DNA of 64,000 bases from CAVTHW01 sp963734625 (GTDB lineage Bacteria; Acidobacteriota; Terriglobia; Bryobacterales; Bryobacteraceae): the NCBI GenBank assembly GCA_963734625.1, contig CAVTHW010000006.1, positions 62,001-126,000 of the forward strand, read 5' to 3'. A program made the position numbers and the translations under genes. This document shows positions 8,743 to 17,962 of this stretch, piece by piece (position 1 is the first letter of the stretch; each line of letters starts with the position of its first letter). The notes below the pieces were generated by a model. That model was not told the origin of the DNA. It made no database searches and saw nothing but the letters and a program-made list of their open reading frames with translations.

Positions 8743-10038
8743 ATGCGCTGTGCGGCCACCGACTGCATATATCCGCCGGATCGTCCCTGGAAACCCGCTT
8801 TGCTGACTCTTCTGGTACTGCAATTCGCGTCATCCGCCTTATGGATTTCTTCCGCTTACGCTCAGGACATTACAACCTCGCAGGCGGGCACCCGGATCGA
8901 ATTGCTTGAGCAGCAACAAGACGAAAAAGCCAGGAATGTGGTGCCGGCAACGCCCGGCAAGGCTGAACAGTCGCTGGAAAGATATGTGGGCGAGAATCCA
9001 CTGAACGAGTATATGGGCGGGCTTCCCGGTTTGCACCTCCGCCTTGGAGGCATGCCCGGCGGCGCCGGCTTCGCTCTTGGTCCCGAGTACTTCAGGCCTG
9101 ACTTGGCCAAGGGACAAGTGTCTTTCCGGGTGTCTGCCGTCGGTTCGACAAAACAGTGGTACCTGATCGAGACGGAGCTGCTATTTCCTCATCTCGCCCG
9201 GCGATACTTGGACCTGGGTATCCAGGGGCGCCGCCTGGATGCCAATTCCATCGATTATTACGGGTCCGGACCCTATTCTCAAAAAGAATGGCACAGCAAC
9301 TACCGCCGGGAAGAGAACGCGCTTGATTTCTCTCTAACTTTCAGGCCCACGCGGCGCTATCTGAGCATCGGGTTTACTGCCGGCTACCTGTGGCTCAATG
9401 TCGGCCCCGGACAGTCTAGCCGCTCCACTTCCTCCGAAAAGGAATACCACGCCAGCCTGACGCCGGGAATTGACCGACAGACGAACTATCTGCACGCCGG
9501 TCCATTCCTGGAGGTGGATTCACGGGACAAGCCGAAAGATCCGCACGGAGGCACCCATTTTCTGGTGAAGTTCAATCAGTTCAGTGATAGGAAGTATGGC
9601 CACTATTCCTTCCGGCAAATCGACGCCTCGATTGAGCAGTATTTGCCTTTTTTCAACCAGAAACGGATAATTGCGCTGCGCGCCCTATCCGTGCTCAGCG
9701 ATCCCCGCGCCGGCAGTGCAGTCCCGTTTTATATGCAGCCCAGCCTGGGCGGAGCCTCGGACCTTCGCGGTTACCGGCGCTATCGTTTCTGCGACAACAA
9801 TATCTTCCTGTCCAATGCGGAGTACCGTTGGGAGGTTTTCACCCTAATGGATGCCGCCCTGTTTGCGGATGCCGGCAAAGTGTTCCACAGGGTTGGAGAC
9901 TTCAGAGTCCGAGAGCTCGAGAGCGATGTCGGATTTGGTCTCCGCTTTAAGACCAGGCGGGCTGTTGTGCTTCGAATCGACACCGCGTTTAGCCACGAAG
10001 GAGTCGGATTATGGCTCAACTTCGATCCTGTCTTTTAG
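8743..10038 (+). CDS. Omp85/BamA-type outer-membrane barrel protein without POTRA domains
   Basis: Outer-membrane protein of about 431 residues. A long hydrophobic signal (ALLTLLVLQFASSALWISSAYA) is followed by ~70 polar residues and then an all-beta domain. Near the end, LGGASDLRGYRRYRF matches the conserved L6-loop region (GG..LRGY) of the bacterial surface antigen / Omp85 family, and the last strand ends in F (WLNFDPVF), as expected for a BAM substrate. There is no space for POTRA repeats, as in barrel-only family members. Start: ATG 8743 preferred; an upstream GTG at 8674 is possible. Base composition looks lower in GC than the flanking repeats. It overlaps the next gene by 28 bp. Confidence 0.85.
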   Translation: MRCAATDCIYPPDRPWKPALLTLLVLQFASSALWISSAYAQDITTSQAGTRIELLEQQQDEKARNVVPATPGKAEQSLERYVGENPLNEYMGGLPGLHLRLGGMPGGAGFALGPEYFRPDLAKGQVSFRVSAVGSTKQWYLIETELLFPHLARRYLDLGIQGRRLDANSIDYYGSGPYSQKEWHSNYRREENALDFSLTFRPTRRYLSIGFTAGYLWLNVGPGQSSRSTSSEKEYHASLTPGIDRQTNYLHAGPFLEVDSRDKPKDPHGGTHFLVKFNQFSDRKYGHYSFRQIDASIEQYLPFFNQKRIIALRALSVLSDPRAGSAVPFYMQPSLGGASDLRGYRRYRFCDNNIFLSNAEYRWEVFTLMDAALFADAGKVFHRVGDFRVRELESDVGFGLRFKTRRAVVLRIDTAFSHEGVGLWLNFDPVF

Positions 10039-11618
10039 CTGTTGTTGCGGGGCTGATTTGTTTGGGGAGCGGCGCCACCCAGACCCGTAAGTTCTATCCC
10101 GACGATCCCATCCAGGCGGACCCGAAACCCGTGCCGGTAGCGGAAATCAAAAAACTCGGCATTTATGCCCCGTATGACTACCTCTACCAGACCGGCAGGC
10201 AAAAGCAGCGGGCGACCAGCCCCGCTTTGGGCGTCAACACTCTCGGCGAGGTACCCGACAACGCCTGGTTTACGAACCGGCACGGCCGGACTCGGATGAC
10301 GCGGGATGCACTGAAGCGGGGCGCAGGCAACGAGAATGCGCCGCAGCCTCCGTTCGTAATCGTGGGCGCCAAGACGGAGGGTATCACGCCCGGGTTCAAG
10401 ATGAGAGATGCCAAGGGACGCATCTATTTTGTGAAGTCGGATCCCATCACCAATCCGGAGTTGGACACGGGGGCGGAGGTCATCGGCTCCAGGTTCTTCT
10501 ACGCCATCGGCTATAACACCGCTGAGAATTACATTGTCAGGATACACAAGTCCGACTTGACCATCGATAAGGCCGCAAGAATCACCGCGACCGATCAGAT
10601 TTCCCGCGAGTTGGTGACCAAGGATCTCTTCGAGATTCTGGCAAAAGTGCCCCTGTTGCCGGATGGGTCCTTCCGTGTAGTCGCCAGCCTGGCAATTCCA
10701 GGTAAGGGCTTGGGGCCTTTCCGGTATGAAGGCACCCGTTCGGACGATCCGAATGATCTGATTCCCCACGAGAACCGCCGTGATCTGCGAGGTTTATTTG
10801 TGTTTTGCGCCTGGCTGAATCACACGGATGCCAAAGCCTCCAATTCTTACAACGCGCTGGTTCAGGAAGATGGAGTGTCGTTCGTCCGTCACTATCTGCT
10901 TGATTTTGGCTCCGCTTTTGGCAGCGACGGTGATATCGCAAAAGATGCCCGTTTCGGAAACGAATATCAGATTCCCACAGCTGGTCGCGTTTTCAAGTCA
11001 CTGTTCGGCCTCAGCCTGCATTCTCCCGAATGGGAACGCGCCGTCTACCCCAAGCTAAAGGCGATGGGACGGTTTGAATCGAAGGTCTTCGACCCTGAGC
11101 TCTGGAAGCCCAATTACCCGAATCCGGCATTTCTGAGCCGCCGGCCCGATGATGAGTACTGGGCGGCCAAGATTGTTCTCGCATTCACCGATGAGGATAT
11201 TCGCGCCCTGGTAGAGACCGGGGAATACAGCGATCCGCGCGTGGTTGAGTATCTCGTGACCACGCTGGCACAGCGCCGGGACAAGATCGGGCGCACCTAT
11301 TTCTCCAGGGTCCTTCCGCTCGATTCCTTTAATGTTCGCGATGGGGAACTGCTCTTCGAGGACCTGGCAGTTCAACACGGATTCCGACCCGCCCCCGAAT
11401 ACCGGGTGTCCTGGTCGAAGTTCGACAATGGCAGCGGAACGCTCACTCCTCTGCCGGAAGAGACCTCTTTCCGTTTACCCAGCCGATTTTCTTCACTTGC
11501 GGAGGGGGACTTCTTGGCTGCCAGGATTACTGCTTCGATAGATGAACGAAAAACCGTTACGGTATACGTGCGGAAGAAAGGCAATGCCGCAGAAGTTGTG
11601 GGTATTGAAAGGGAATGA
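10011..11618 (+). CDS. Secreted protein with protein-kinase-like catalytic motifs
   Basis: Protein of 535 residues with a Sec signal (SCLLAVVAGLICLGSG). I know no characterised homologue. Motifs suggest a kinase-like fold. An N-lobe lysine lies in GRIYFVKSDP and a helix with E in GAEVIGSRFFYAIGY. Then NHTDAKASN gives the H-x-D-x-K-x-x-N catalytic loop pattern, and LLDFGSAFG gives a DFG. This resembles secreted or HipA/FAM20-like atypical kinases, but substrate and activity are unproven. The C-terminal ~100 residues look like beta strands. The gene overlaps the barrel gene (28 bp) and the PAP2 gene (ATGA), so the three are translationally coupled. Confidence 0.7.
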   Translation: MAQLRSCLLAVVAGLICLGSGATQTRKFYPDDPIQADPKPVPVAEIKKLGIYAPYDYLYQTGRQKQRATSPALGVNTLGEVPDNAWFTNRHGRTRMTRDALKRGAGNENAPQPPFVIVGAKTEGITPGFKMRDAKGRIYFVKSDPITNPELDTGAEVIGSRFFYAIGYNTAENYIVRIHKSDLTIDKAARITATDQISRELVTKDLFEILAKVPLLPDGSFRVVASLAIPGKGLGPFRYEGTRSDDPNDLIPHENRRDLRGLFVFCAWLNHTDAKASNSYNALVQEDGVSFVRHYLLDFGSAFGSDGDIAKDARFGNEYQIPTAGRVFKSLFGLSLHSPEWERAVYPKLKAMGRFESKVFDPELWKPNYPNPAFLSRRPDDEYWAAKIVLAFTDEDIRALVETGEYSDPRVVEYLVTTLAQRRDKIGRTYFSRVLPLDSFNVRDGELLFEDLAVQHGFRPAPEYRVSWSKFDNGSGTLTPLPEETSFRLPSRFSSLAEGDFLAARITASIDERKTVTVYVRKKGNAAEVVGIERE

Positions 11619-12418
11619 AAATGCGACAGATCAGAACCTTGCGGAATGCGAGTGGACTTCTACTGCTGCAGCTCATTCTGGCTGCCCCGGCTGTCTTGGG
11701 CCAGGATGCGTCTGAACCCGATCCAGCGAAGACCGAGGACTTCGAGAGCTTGCCCCCTCCCGCTGCCGCCGCGCCGCAGCACTCTGCCACGGGTCGGTTT
11801 CTGCGGGATGTTTGGACGGATCAAGAGGCCATTTGGACCCGGCCTCCCCGAATGAACCGCCGCCAGTTTTTCACGGTCGCACTGCCGCTTACGGCCGCTA
11901 CAGCCGGGCTTATTGCAACAGATACAAGAACGGCGAGATGGCTGCCCAATACTCCCGACCAGGTCAAGTGGTCGCAACGAGTCTCTAATTTCGGGACTTT
12001 TTACACGCTGGGCTTCGTGACAGGAGGGTGGCTGATAGGGGGCAAAGTCATCCATAAGCCCTATCTCTCCCGGATCGGGCGGATCTCCGCGGAAGCTCTG
12101 GCCAGTTCGATCTTGGCAAACTATGCGCTTAAGGGAATCACCGAGCGAGAACGGCCCGATCGACGCAACGGACAAGGAAGGTTCGGGCAGGGAGGAATGA
12201 GCTTTCCCTCCGGACACGCGATGAACAGTTGGGCCGTGGCAATTGCGATCGCGCGCAGTCCCAAATGTCCCAGGTGGCTTGCGATCACCTCTTACACTAT
12301 GGCTACAGCAGTCAGTCTTTCCCGCTGGAGCGCGCACAAGCACTTTCCATCGGACATCCTTGCGGGAGGCGTATTTGGAGGACTAATCGGTAACTACGTG
12401 GCCCAGCGCCCGCGATAA
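11615..12418 (+). CDS. PAP2-superfamily membrane phosphatase
   Basis: Phosphatidic-acid-phosphatase-like protein of 267 residues. The three PAP2 motifs are present: KGITERERPDR (K-x6-R-P type), FPSGH, and SRWSAHKHFPSD (S-R-x5-H-x3-D type). A signal/anchor at 11-28 and several later hydrophobic helices place the active site on the periplasmic side; lipid or polyprenyl phosphates are typical substrates. It overlaps the preceding gene (ATGA), and its stop is 8 bp before the histidine kinase copy B, so kinase B is probably in this transcript. Confidence 0.9.
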   Translation: MKMRQIRTLRNASGLLLLQLILAAPAVLGQDASEPDPAKTEDFESLPPPAAAAPQHSATGRFLRDVWTDQEAIWTRPPRMNRRQFFTVALPLTAATAGLIATDTRTARWLPNTPDQVKWSQRVSNFGTFYTLGFVTGGWLIGGKVIHKPYLSRIGRISAEALASSILANYALKGITERERPDRRNGQGRFGQGGMSFPSGHAMNSWAVAIAIARSPKCPRWLAITSYTMATAVSLSRWSAHKHFPSDILAGGVFGGLIGNYVAQRPR

Positions 12419-12426
12419 GGGAGGGG

Positions 12427-13776
12427 ATGCATCTGAAAGACCATCTGCTACCCGGAACTGCCGAGCGGGACGAGGGCTTTCGCCAGGAGATCCTGCGGAT
12501 AGGCCATCGCCGGCTGCTGGTGGTGGCCGGAGTCGAGATCGGGGTGACGCTGTTCATGGTCGCGGCCCGGTTAGTCCTCGCCCCGGCACGGGCGGCGCTG
12601 GGTCTCCGGCTGCTCGAGGCGGCCGTCGTGCTGGCGATCGGGGCCGTCACTGCCGCGAGTGCCCGGATTCAGTCGGCTTACCCCTATTCGCGCGCTATCG
12701 GCTGGCTGTCCTGTGCCGCTACGGCGCTGACTCTGAACTGGTTTTGGCTGCTCAGGCACTCTCACGACGAGGGGCTGGACTTCGTGCTGGTCCAAGTCAC
12801 CGCGGTCATGCTTTTGGCGGTAGCGGCGATCCCCCTGCAGCCTGTTCACACCCTGGCCCTGGGGGCCTGGATCGGAGCTTCGCACACGCTGCTGGCGGCG
12901 CCGTCGGTGGGTTTGGAGCCGGCCTACCTGTTGTTTGTCTGTTTGCTAACCGTGCTCACCACCGGGCTGACGGCCGAACTGTACTCCGAACGCCGCTCCG
13001 CATATGAATCCTGGGTCGCAACGGTGCATTCCTTTGAAGACTTGCGCCAGGTGCAATCGAAGATCCTATTGGCGGAAAACACGGCTTCCTTGGGGCGGCT
13101 GGCGGCGGCGCTCAGCCACGAACTGAACTCCCCGCTGGGCGCACTCACCAGCGGCGTGGATACGCTGCTGCTCCTGGCGGCCAAGCAGGCCACTTCGCCG
13201 CCATCCGAGCACGCGCGCCTGGTGCGGCTTCAGGCGGATTTGCGGCAGACGGTGCAGGAGTCCGTCAGGCGGCTCCAGGCGATTGTGGCCCGCATGCAGC
13301 GGTTTACGAACCTCGACCGGGCTGAAGTCCAGCAGGTGAACCTCAACGACCTGCTGGGCGACGTTTGCGCCATCGTTCAGCCCCAGGCCGGCGACAAGGT
13401 CGCGCTGCAACTGGACTTGAACCCGATCCCACTCCTGGTGTGCCGGCCCCAGCAGTTGAGTGCGGTCTTCTCGGGCCTTCTCAACAACGCCGTTGGCGCA
13501 CTGGATAACGGTGGTTGGATCGTGATCTGCACGCGGCGCAACGAGGCAGTCGTGGAGGTGGAGATCCACGACAATGGCCGCGGTGTGGCTGCCGAGCAAC
13601 TTCGGACCATCTTCGATCCCGCCTTTCGGGTCACGCAAGACCGGGTGTCCACCGGGAATTGGAGCATGTTCAGCGCGCGCCAGATCGTGCGGGAGCACGG
13701 CGGCGAAATTCGCGTTGCCAGCAGACAGGGCCAGGGAACGACCGTCACGGTCATTCTGCCCCTCAAGGATCAGTGA
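12427..13776 (+). CDS. Orphan membrane histidine kinase, copy B
   Basis: Duplicate of the kinase at 5763: 449 residues, same membrane part, ALSHELNSPLG (H231) and an identical catalytic domain with the unusual STGNWSMFSARQ lid. Its N terminus (MHLKDHLLPGTAERDEG) and the first membrane helix differ from copy A, the rest is nearly identical. Translation signals also differ: a strong GGGAGGGG lies directly before this ATG. It is placed behind the barrel/kinase-like/PAP2 genes rather than divergent from the NTT operon, so the same kinase core sits under two regulatory contexts. Confidence 0.9.
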   Translation: MHLKDHLLPGTAERDEGFRQEILRIGHRRLLVVAGVEIGVTLFMVAARLVLAPARAALGLRLLEAAVVLAIGAVTAASARIQSAYPYSRAIGWLSCAATALTLNWFWLLRHSHDEGLDFVLVQVTAVMLLAVAAIPLQPVHTLALGAWIGASHTLLAAPSVGLEPAYLLFVCLLTVLTTGLTAELYSERRSAYESWVATVHSFEDLRQVQSKILLAENTASLGRLAAALSHELNSPLGALTSGVDTLLLLAAKQATSPPSEHARLVRLQADLRQTVQESVRRLQAIVARMQRFTNLDRAEVQQVNLNDLLGDVCAIVQPQAGDKVALQLDLNPIPLLVCRPQQLSAVFSGLLNNAVGALDNGGWIVICTRRNEAVVEVEIHDNGRGVAAEQLRTIFDPAFRVTQDRVSTGNWSMFSARQIVREHGGEIRVASRQGQGTTVTVILPLKDQ

Positions 13777-13779
13777 GAC

Positions 13780-14481
13780 ATGCCAGGAGACGATTTGCGT
13801 AGAACCAGAAAGGCGGCCGCTTCCATCGTCGCGTTCGTCTGCCTTTTCCTGGTGAGCGTCCCGCCCGCCTCCGCCGCCCAAGACGTGTGGACCGGCGTCA
13901 ACCGCATTGTGGCCGTGGGGGACGTTCACGGGGACTACGAGCAGTTCGTGAGCGTCCTTCGAGCCGCGGGCGTGATTGACCGGAACGGCAAGTGGATTGG
14001 AGGCAAGACCCACCTGGTTCAGGTTGGCGATGTAGTGGACCGGGGGCCCGACTCTCGCAAGGTGATGGACCTGCTGATGACGCTCGAGAAGCAGGCCGAT
14101 AAGGCCGGCGGGCAGGTCCACGCCCTCATCGGCAATCACGAGGCCATGAATGTTTACGGGGACTTGAGATACAAGAATCCGGCGGAGTATGCCGCCTTCC
14201 GTGACGGCAACTCAGAGAAGCTGCGCGAACTGTTCTGGCAAGCCTATCAGGAGCAGTTGCGGGCCTCATCGCCGGAAGTCAAGGTAGATGAGGCATTCCG
14301 CGCCAAGTGGGAGGCCGAGTATCCGCTGGGCTTTGTCGAGCAGCGCCAGCAGTTCGCGCCGAAAGGTACTTACGGGAAATGGATCGTTAGCCACAATGCG
14401 GCGGTCAGGATCAATGACATCCTTTTTGTACACGGGGGAATCTCGCCAGCGTACGCTGCGACCCCCCTCCGCCGAGATTAA
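13780..14481 (+). CDS. Secreted metallophosphatase, copy B, N-terminal part (frameshifted)
   Basis: Same protein as copy A through the signal peptide, GDVHGD, GDVVDRG, GNHE, VSHNA and VHGG motifs. At 14476 an extra G turns CGA ATT AAC into CGA GAT TAA, stopping after 233 residues. The last metal-ligand histidine (VVGHTT) lies beyond the stop, so a product made from this frame should be inactive. Substitutions around the break (PAYAAT for PEYAST) show independent drift. Either a real decaying copy or a sequencing error. Confidence 0.85.
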   Translation: MPGDDLRRTRKAAASIVAFVCLFLVSVPPASAAQDVWTGVNRIVAVGDVHGDYEQFVSVLRAAGVIDRNGKWIGGKTHLVQVGDVVDRGPDSRKVMDLLMTLEKQADKAGGQVHALIGNHEAMNVYGDLRYKNPAEYAAFRDGNSEKLRELFWQAYQEQLRASSPEVKVDEAFRAKWEAEYPLGFVEQRQQFAPKGTYGKWIVSHNAAVRINDILFVHGGISPAYAATPLRRD

Positions 14482-14929
14482 CGATCGAATCCGCGAGGAA
14501 TTGCAGGATTTCGCCAAGCTGGAGGGCGGCATGACGATGGACGACGAGGGTCCGTTGTGGTACCGCGGCTTGATGCAGGGTGAGGAGGACCCCCTTCGGC
14601 GTCACGTCGAAACGGTGCTGTCGAGTTTCGGCGTTACAAGGATCGTGGTCGGCCACACAACCACGGGCGGAGCGGTGACCCCGCGCTTCGAAGGGAAAGT
14701 GATTGGGATCGACGTCGGACTTTCCAGGGTCTACGGAGGGCCGCCGGCCTGCCTGGTTGTGGAGAAGGGCCAGTTCTACGCCATCCACCGCGAGGTGAAA
14801 CTGGAGCTCCCGCTGGGCCCCGGCGCGGACGTGGCGGCCTATCTGAAGAAGGCGGAGGCGTTGGAGCCCGCCGGTTCGACGCTGAAGAAGACTTTGTCTC
14901 TGCCGGAGCCGAAACCGATCGCAAAATGA
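14477..14929 (+). pseudogene. Secreted metallophosphatase, copy B, C-terminal remainder
   Basis: The 151 codons after the frameshift match copy A from INDRIREELQDFAKLEGG to the end, including VVGHTTTGGAV. No good start codon of its own; the frame is open from 14288. Removing one base restores a full-length protein with only a few substitutions versus copy A. Confidence 0.8.
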
Positions 14930-14956
14930 CCGTCCTCCACGGGGCGCCGCTCTGGT

Positions 14957-17854
14957 CTAGGGGGCCGCTTTCCCTGCAATCGGTTGCAGCTTGACCGGTC
15001 CCAGATACCGATCCAGCCAATCCAGAATCTCCTTGATCTTTGGGGCCCTGGGCACGGCGTGACCGGCGTCGAACAAAACGTGGCGCTTGTCCTTTTCTGG
15101 GGCTCCCAATAGACGGAACAACGGGAGTTGGTTAGTTGCTACCGGCATCGTAAAGTCGAAACGGCCGTTGAGCATAAGAACCGGCATTCTGGCGCGAGAG
15201 GCGAAGTTGATAGGATCGGTTTCCGCCGGCGGGGCTTCCAGCATCAGGCCGCCTCCTTCAAGGACCGCCGCGCGGAATCGGCTGTCCACGGCGGTCAGGA
15301 CCGGCCCCAGCACCGCACCAGCACTAAGCCCGTAGTAAGCAAGCTTGGTTCGGTCGATGTCGGAACGGGTCTCCAGGTAGTCGAGCGAGCGTCCCAGGTC
15401 CATGGACGAGGAGATGAGCACTCCGCGCCAGGCGTTGGGGCTGTCGGGGCGACCCGCGCCACTGCCTCGCTCGTAGCTGCCTTTGTAGATGGGGTACAGC
15501 AGCGCCCGGCCGCTGCGCATCACGAAACCCAGAGCGCTCCCGTCGATGCTGTTGCTCGAGCTTTTCACCATAAAGGCCGAGGAGCCTGGGAAGTAGACAA
15601 CGGTCTGGTAGGGCGGACCCACGTTCCGTGGAAGGAACAGGATGGCGACCACCCGCTCTCCGCCGTAGGCGGCGTCGAAGGTGACCCTTTCCCTGCGCCA
15701 GTACGGGGAGCTGTCATCGGTCGCTTCGATGGCGGACTTGAGTTCGGTTCGGTCGTAACTGAAGAGAGTCCTGTAGACGCGAAAGGCCTCGTCGCTCGCG
15801 GGTTTCTCCTTGGCGTAGTCGCGTGACAAGGCCTTGATCGGCGCCAGCACCGCTCCGCTGGGCGGAGCCGAGTACTTTGCGCAACGGAAGCCAAACGTCG
15901 AAGATCGGGCGAACGGCGATTGGGCATCGTAATCGCTGAACATGTACGTTGGCTCGTTGTAAGCCGCGCCGAGAATGTAGTGCAGATCGCCAGCCTGGTT
16001 CCAGCACCACTCCTTCACATTGCCGGCCATGTCGTAGTTGCCATACGGCGAAAGGCCCTGGCGGCTGCCGACGCGCACCGGCCCGGCTGCCGAGAAGTTG
16101 CTGCACTGGAGGATGTCCGAGTAGTAACTGATCCCGGCGGCCTTGAGCCAGTGGTAGATGGTCGGCAAGCTTTTGCCCGCGAATTCGGCGTAGGCCGCCG
16201 CTTCGTACCAGCTCACGCCGCTCACCGGGTAGTCCGCCTGGCCTTCTGGATAGGCCCCGAGCTCCCACGTGGCCGGTCCCGGCCGGCCGGTGACGTCACG
16301 AAAGCGCGCTATCGCCTCCTCCCACGGAATCTGCCTTCCCCCCTCCACGAAAGGCTGCTTCCAATGCTCGCGCTTATCGTATCCGCCTCGGTCGATAAAC
16401 TCTTTGAACTGCCGGTTGGTCACTTCGTAACGGTCGAGCCAATAGTCATCCAGACGAGCTGGCTGCGCGAGCCGGAATGAAAAGACGCCACCGGGCAAAA
16501 GCACCATTCCCGGCGGAGCCGCTCCCCGCGGGCTGAGTCTTACGCCAGGAGGAACGGAAACATAACCGGCCGCTTCGAGAGGATCGAAGCCTTCCTTCAT
16601 GATTCTCCAGCGCAGGTAAAGCCGGGGCACTTGTCCGTTTTGGACCGGCGTCTTGCCGAGCGTCTCCCAAGCTGCATCTGCGGCCGTGTAGGGCTTATAA
16701 GCCACGTCGGCGCCGGCCGGCGATGTCGTGAGACTCGTTGTGGAGCTGCACTGCCGCCGCAATCGCGCCAATTCCGGATCACCAGGGAGGAAGCGTTCGG
16801 CCCGCCGCACCAGTCCCAAAGCGTCCGCGAACTTCTCGCTTTCGTTGAGCCGGACAATCTCGGGCAAGGCCACGTTGCGCGCCCAGCGAAGGCGAGACTC
16901 CCTTATCGCAAACCACGTTCCAAGGGCCAAGATGCCAGCCAGAAAAAACACGGCTGGAACCGCGTACCGCGGGCGGCGCAAAACGGACCGCAGGCTGACC
17001 CGGGCTAGTCGCGTCTGGCAGGCCGCAAGGTCCTTCCAAAGTTCGGCGGCGGATGAGTAACGCGCTCCGGGGTTCTTTTCCAGACATTTCTGAAGAATAT
17101 GCTCCAGCACGGCGGGAACGTCGTGTCGCACCACCTTCAGTGGCGGCGGCGAATCTCGCAGGATCGCCATGCGGGTGGACAGTTGCGAGTCGCCCTTAAA
17201 GGGTCGCCGGCCTGCCAGCATTTCGTACAGCACCGACCCGAGGGAGAACACGTCGGAGCGCGCGTCCACCGGATTGCCTTCGGCTTGCTCGGGGGACATG
17301 TAGGCGGCAGTGCCGAGCACAACTCCAATCTGAGTCTGCGGTCCAAGCGTCTGCGTGGAATCTGTTTCATTCGGCGCGGCGGGCTCGGTCAGCTTGGCCA
17401 GACCGAAATCCAGGACCTTCACCAGCCCCTGCTGAGTGACCATAATGTTGGCCGGCTTCACGTCGCGGTGAACGATGCCCGCACGGTGGGCGGCGGCCAG
17501 GGCGCTGGCGATCTGGACCGAGAACGCCAGGGCTTCGTCCACCGGCAGCCGCCGGCCGGCGATCGCCCGCTCCATAGACTGGCCCTCCACGATCTCCATG
17601 GCGATGAAATCCACGCCTTGGGCGGCGTCGATATCGTAGATGGTGATGATATTGGGGTCGTTTAGCGCCGAGGCGGCCTTGGCTTCCTGGACAAACCGCC
17701 GCCTGCGGTCCGGGTCGGCAACCCGTTCTGGTGGCAGCACCTTGATCGCCACAAAGCGGTCCAGGTGCGTATCCCGGGCCTTGTAGACCGCCCCCATCCC
17801 GCCCTCGCCCAGCTTCTCGAGAATCTGGTAGTGTGCTAGGGTCCGACCTATCAT
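14957..17854 (-). CDS. Ser/Thr kinase - FGE-fold - alpha/beta hydrolase fusion protein
   Basis: Three-domain membrane protein of 965 residues. Residues 8-275: active-looking kinase (GEGGMG, K38, HRD with D131, DFG from D149, SPEQ). A membrane helix lies near 297-315 (YAVPAVFFLAGILALGTWF). Residues ~345-440: a short helical and PEGA-like linker. Residues ~447-690: formylglycine-generating-enzyme (sulfatase-modifying) fold with MVLLPGG, YWLDRYEVTNRQF, PVSGVSWYEAAAYAEFAG and GNVKEWCWN. Residues ~715-960: alpha/beta hydrolase with nucleophile elbow GLSAGA, acid D in NGRFDFTMP and H in DAGHAVP. The outer domains should be periplasmic. Its N terminus closely resembles the kinase at 1-1194. Kinase-FGE fusions are known in this phylum; the added hydrolase is less common. 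Confidence 0.9.
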   Translation of the reverse strand: MIGRTLAHYQILEKLGEGGMGAVYKARDTHLDRFVAIKVLPPERVADPDRRRRFVQEAKAASALNDPNIITIYDIDAAQGVDFIAMEIVEGQSMERAIAGRRLPVDEALAFSVQIASALAAAHRAGIVHRDVKPANIMVTQQGLVKVLDFGLAKLTEPAAPNETDSTQTLGPQTQIGVVLGTAAYMSPEQAEGNPVDARSDVFSLGSVLYEMLAGRRPFKGDSQLSTRMAILRDSPPPLKVVRHDVPAVLEHILQKCLEKNPGARYSSAAELWKDLAACQTRLARVSLRSVLRRPRYAVPAVFFLAGILALGTWFAIRESRLRWARNVALPEIVRLNESEKFADALGLVRRAERFLPGDPELARLRRQCSSTTSLTTSPAGADVAYKPYTAADAAWETLGKTPVQNGQVPRLYLRWRIMKEGFDPLEAAGYVSVPPGVRLSPRGAAPPGMVLLPGGVFSFRLAQPARLDDYWLDRYEVTNRQFKEFIDRGGYDKREHWKQPFVEGGRQIPWEEAIARFRDVTGRPGPATWELGAYPEGQADYPVSGVSWYEAAAYAEFAGKSLPTIYHWLKAAGISYYSDILQCSNFSAAGPVRVGSRQGLSPYGNYDMAGNVKEWCWNQAGDLHYILGAAYNEPTYMFSDYDAQSPFARSSTFGFRCAKYSAPPSGAVLAPIKALSRDYAKEKPASDEAFRVYRTLFSYDRTELKSAIEATDDSSPYWRRERVTFDAAYGGERVVAILFLPRNVGPPYQTVVYFPGSSAFMVKSSSNSIDGSALGFVMRSGRALLYPIYKGSYERGSGAGRPDSPNAWRGVLISSSMDLGRSLDYLETRSDIDRTKLAYYGLSAGAVLGPVLTAVDSRFRAAVLEGGGLMLEAPPAETDPINFASRARMPVLMLNGRFDFTMPVATNQLPLFRLLGAPEKDKRHVLFDAGHAVPRAPKIKEILDWLDRYLGPVKLQPIAGKAAP

Positions 17855-17962
17855 GGAGCTGTGCCCCCTGATTTTATAGGGTACACCGGGCGCGAACGAA
17901 GAGCATTATCAGAATACGATTTTTCCGGCTCCGCCGCATGCAAACCGTAGTATCCTCAGAGC

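Larger units (their letters stand above)
12432..14932 (+). repeat. Direct repeat, copy B (histidine kinase + phosphatase)
   Basis: Second copy of the 5778-8276 repeat. It contains one extra base relative to copy A (G at 14476), which breaks the phosphatase. The sharp change from diverged to near-identical sequence about 200 bp into the kinase gene suggests a gene-conversion or recombination boundary. Confidence 0.93.

Noticed and set aside
16400..17100. True sulfatase-activating (formylglycine-generating) activity in the kinase fusion
   Set aside because: I could not identify the active-site cysteine pair of real FGE, and no sulfatase gene is in the window; called fold only.
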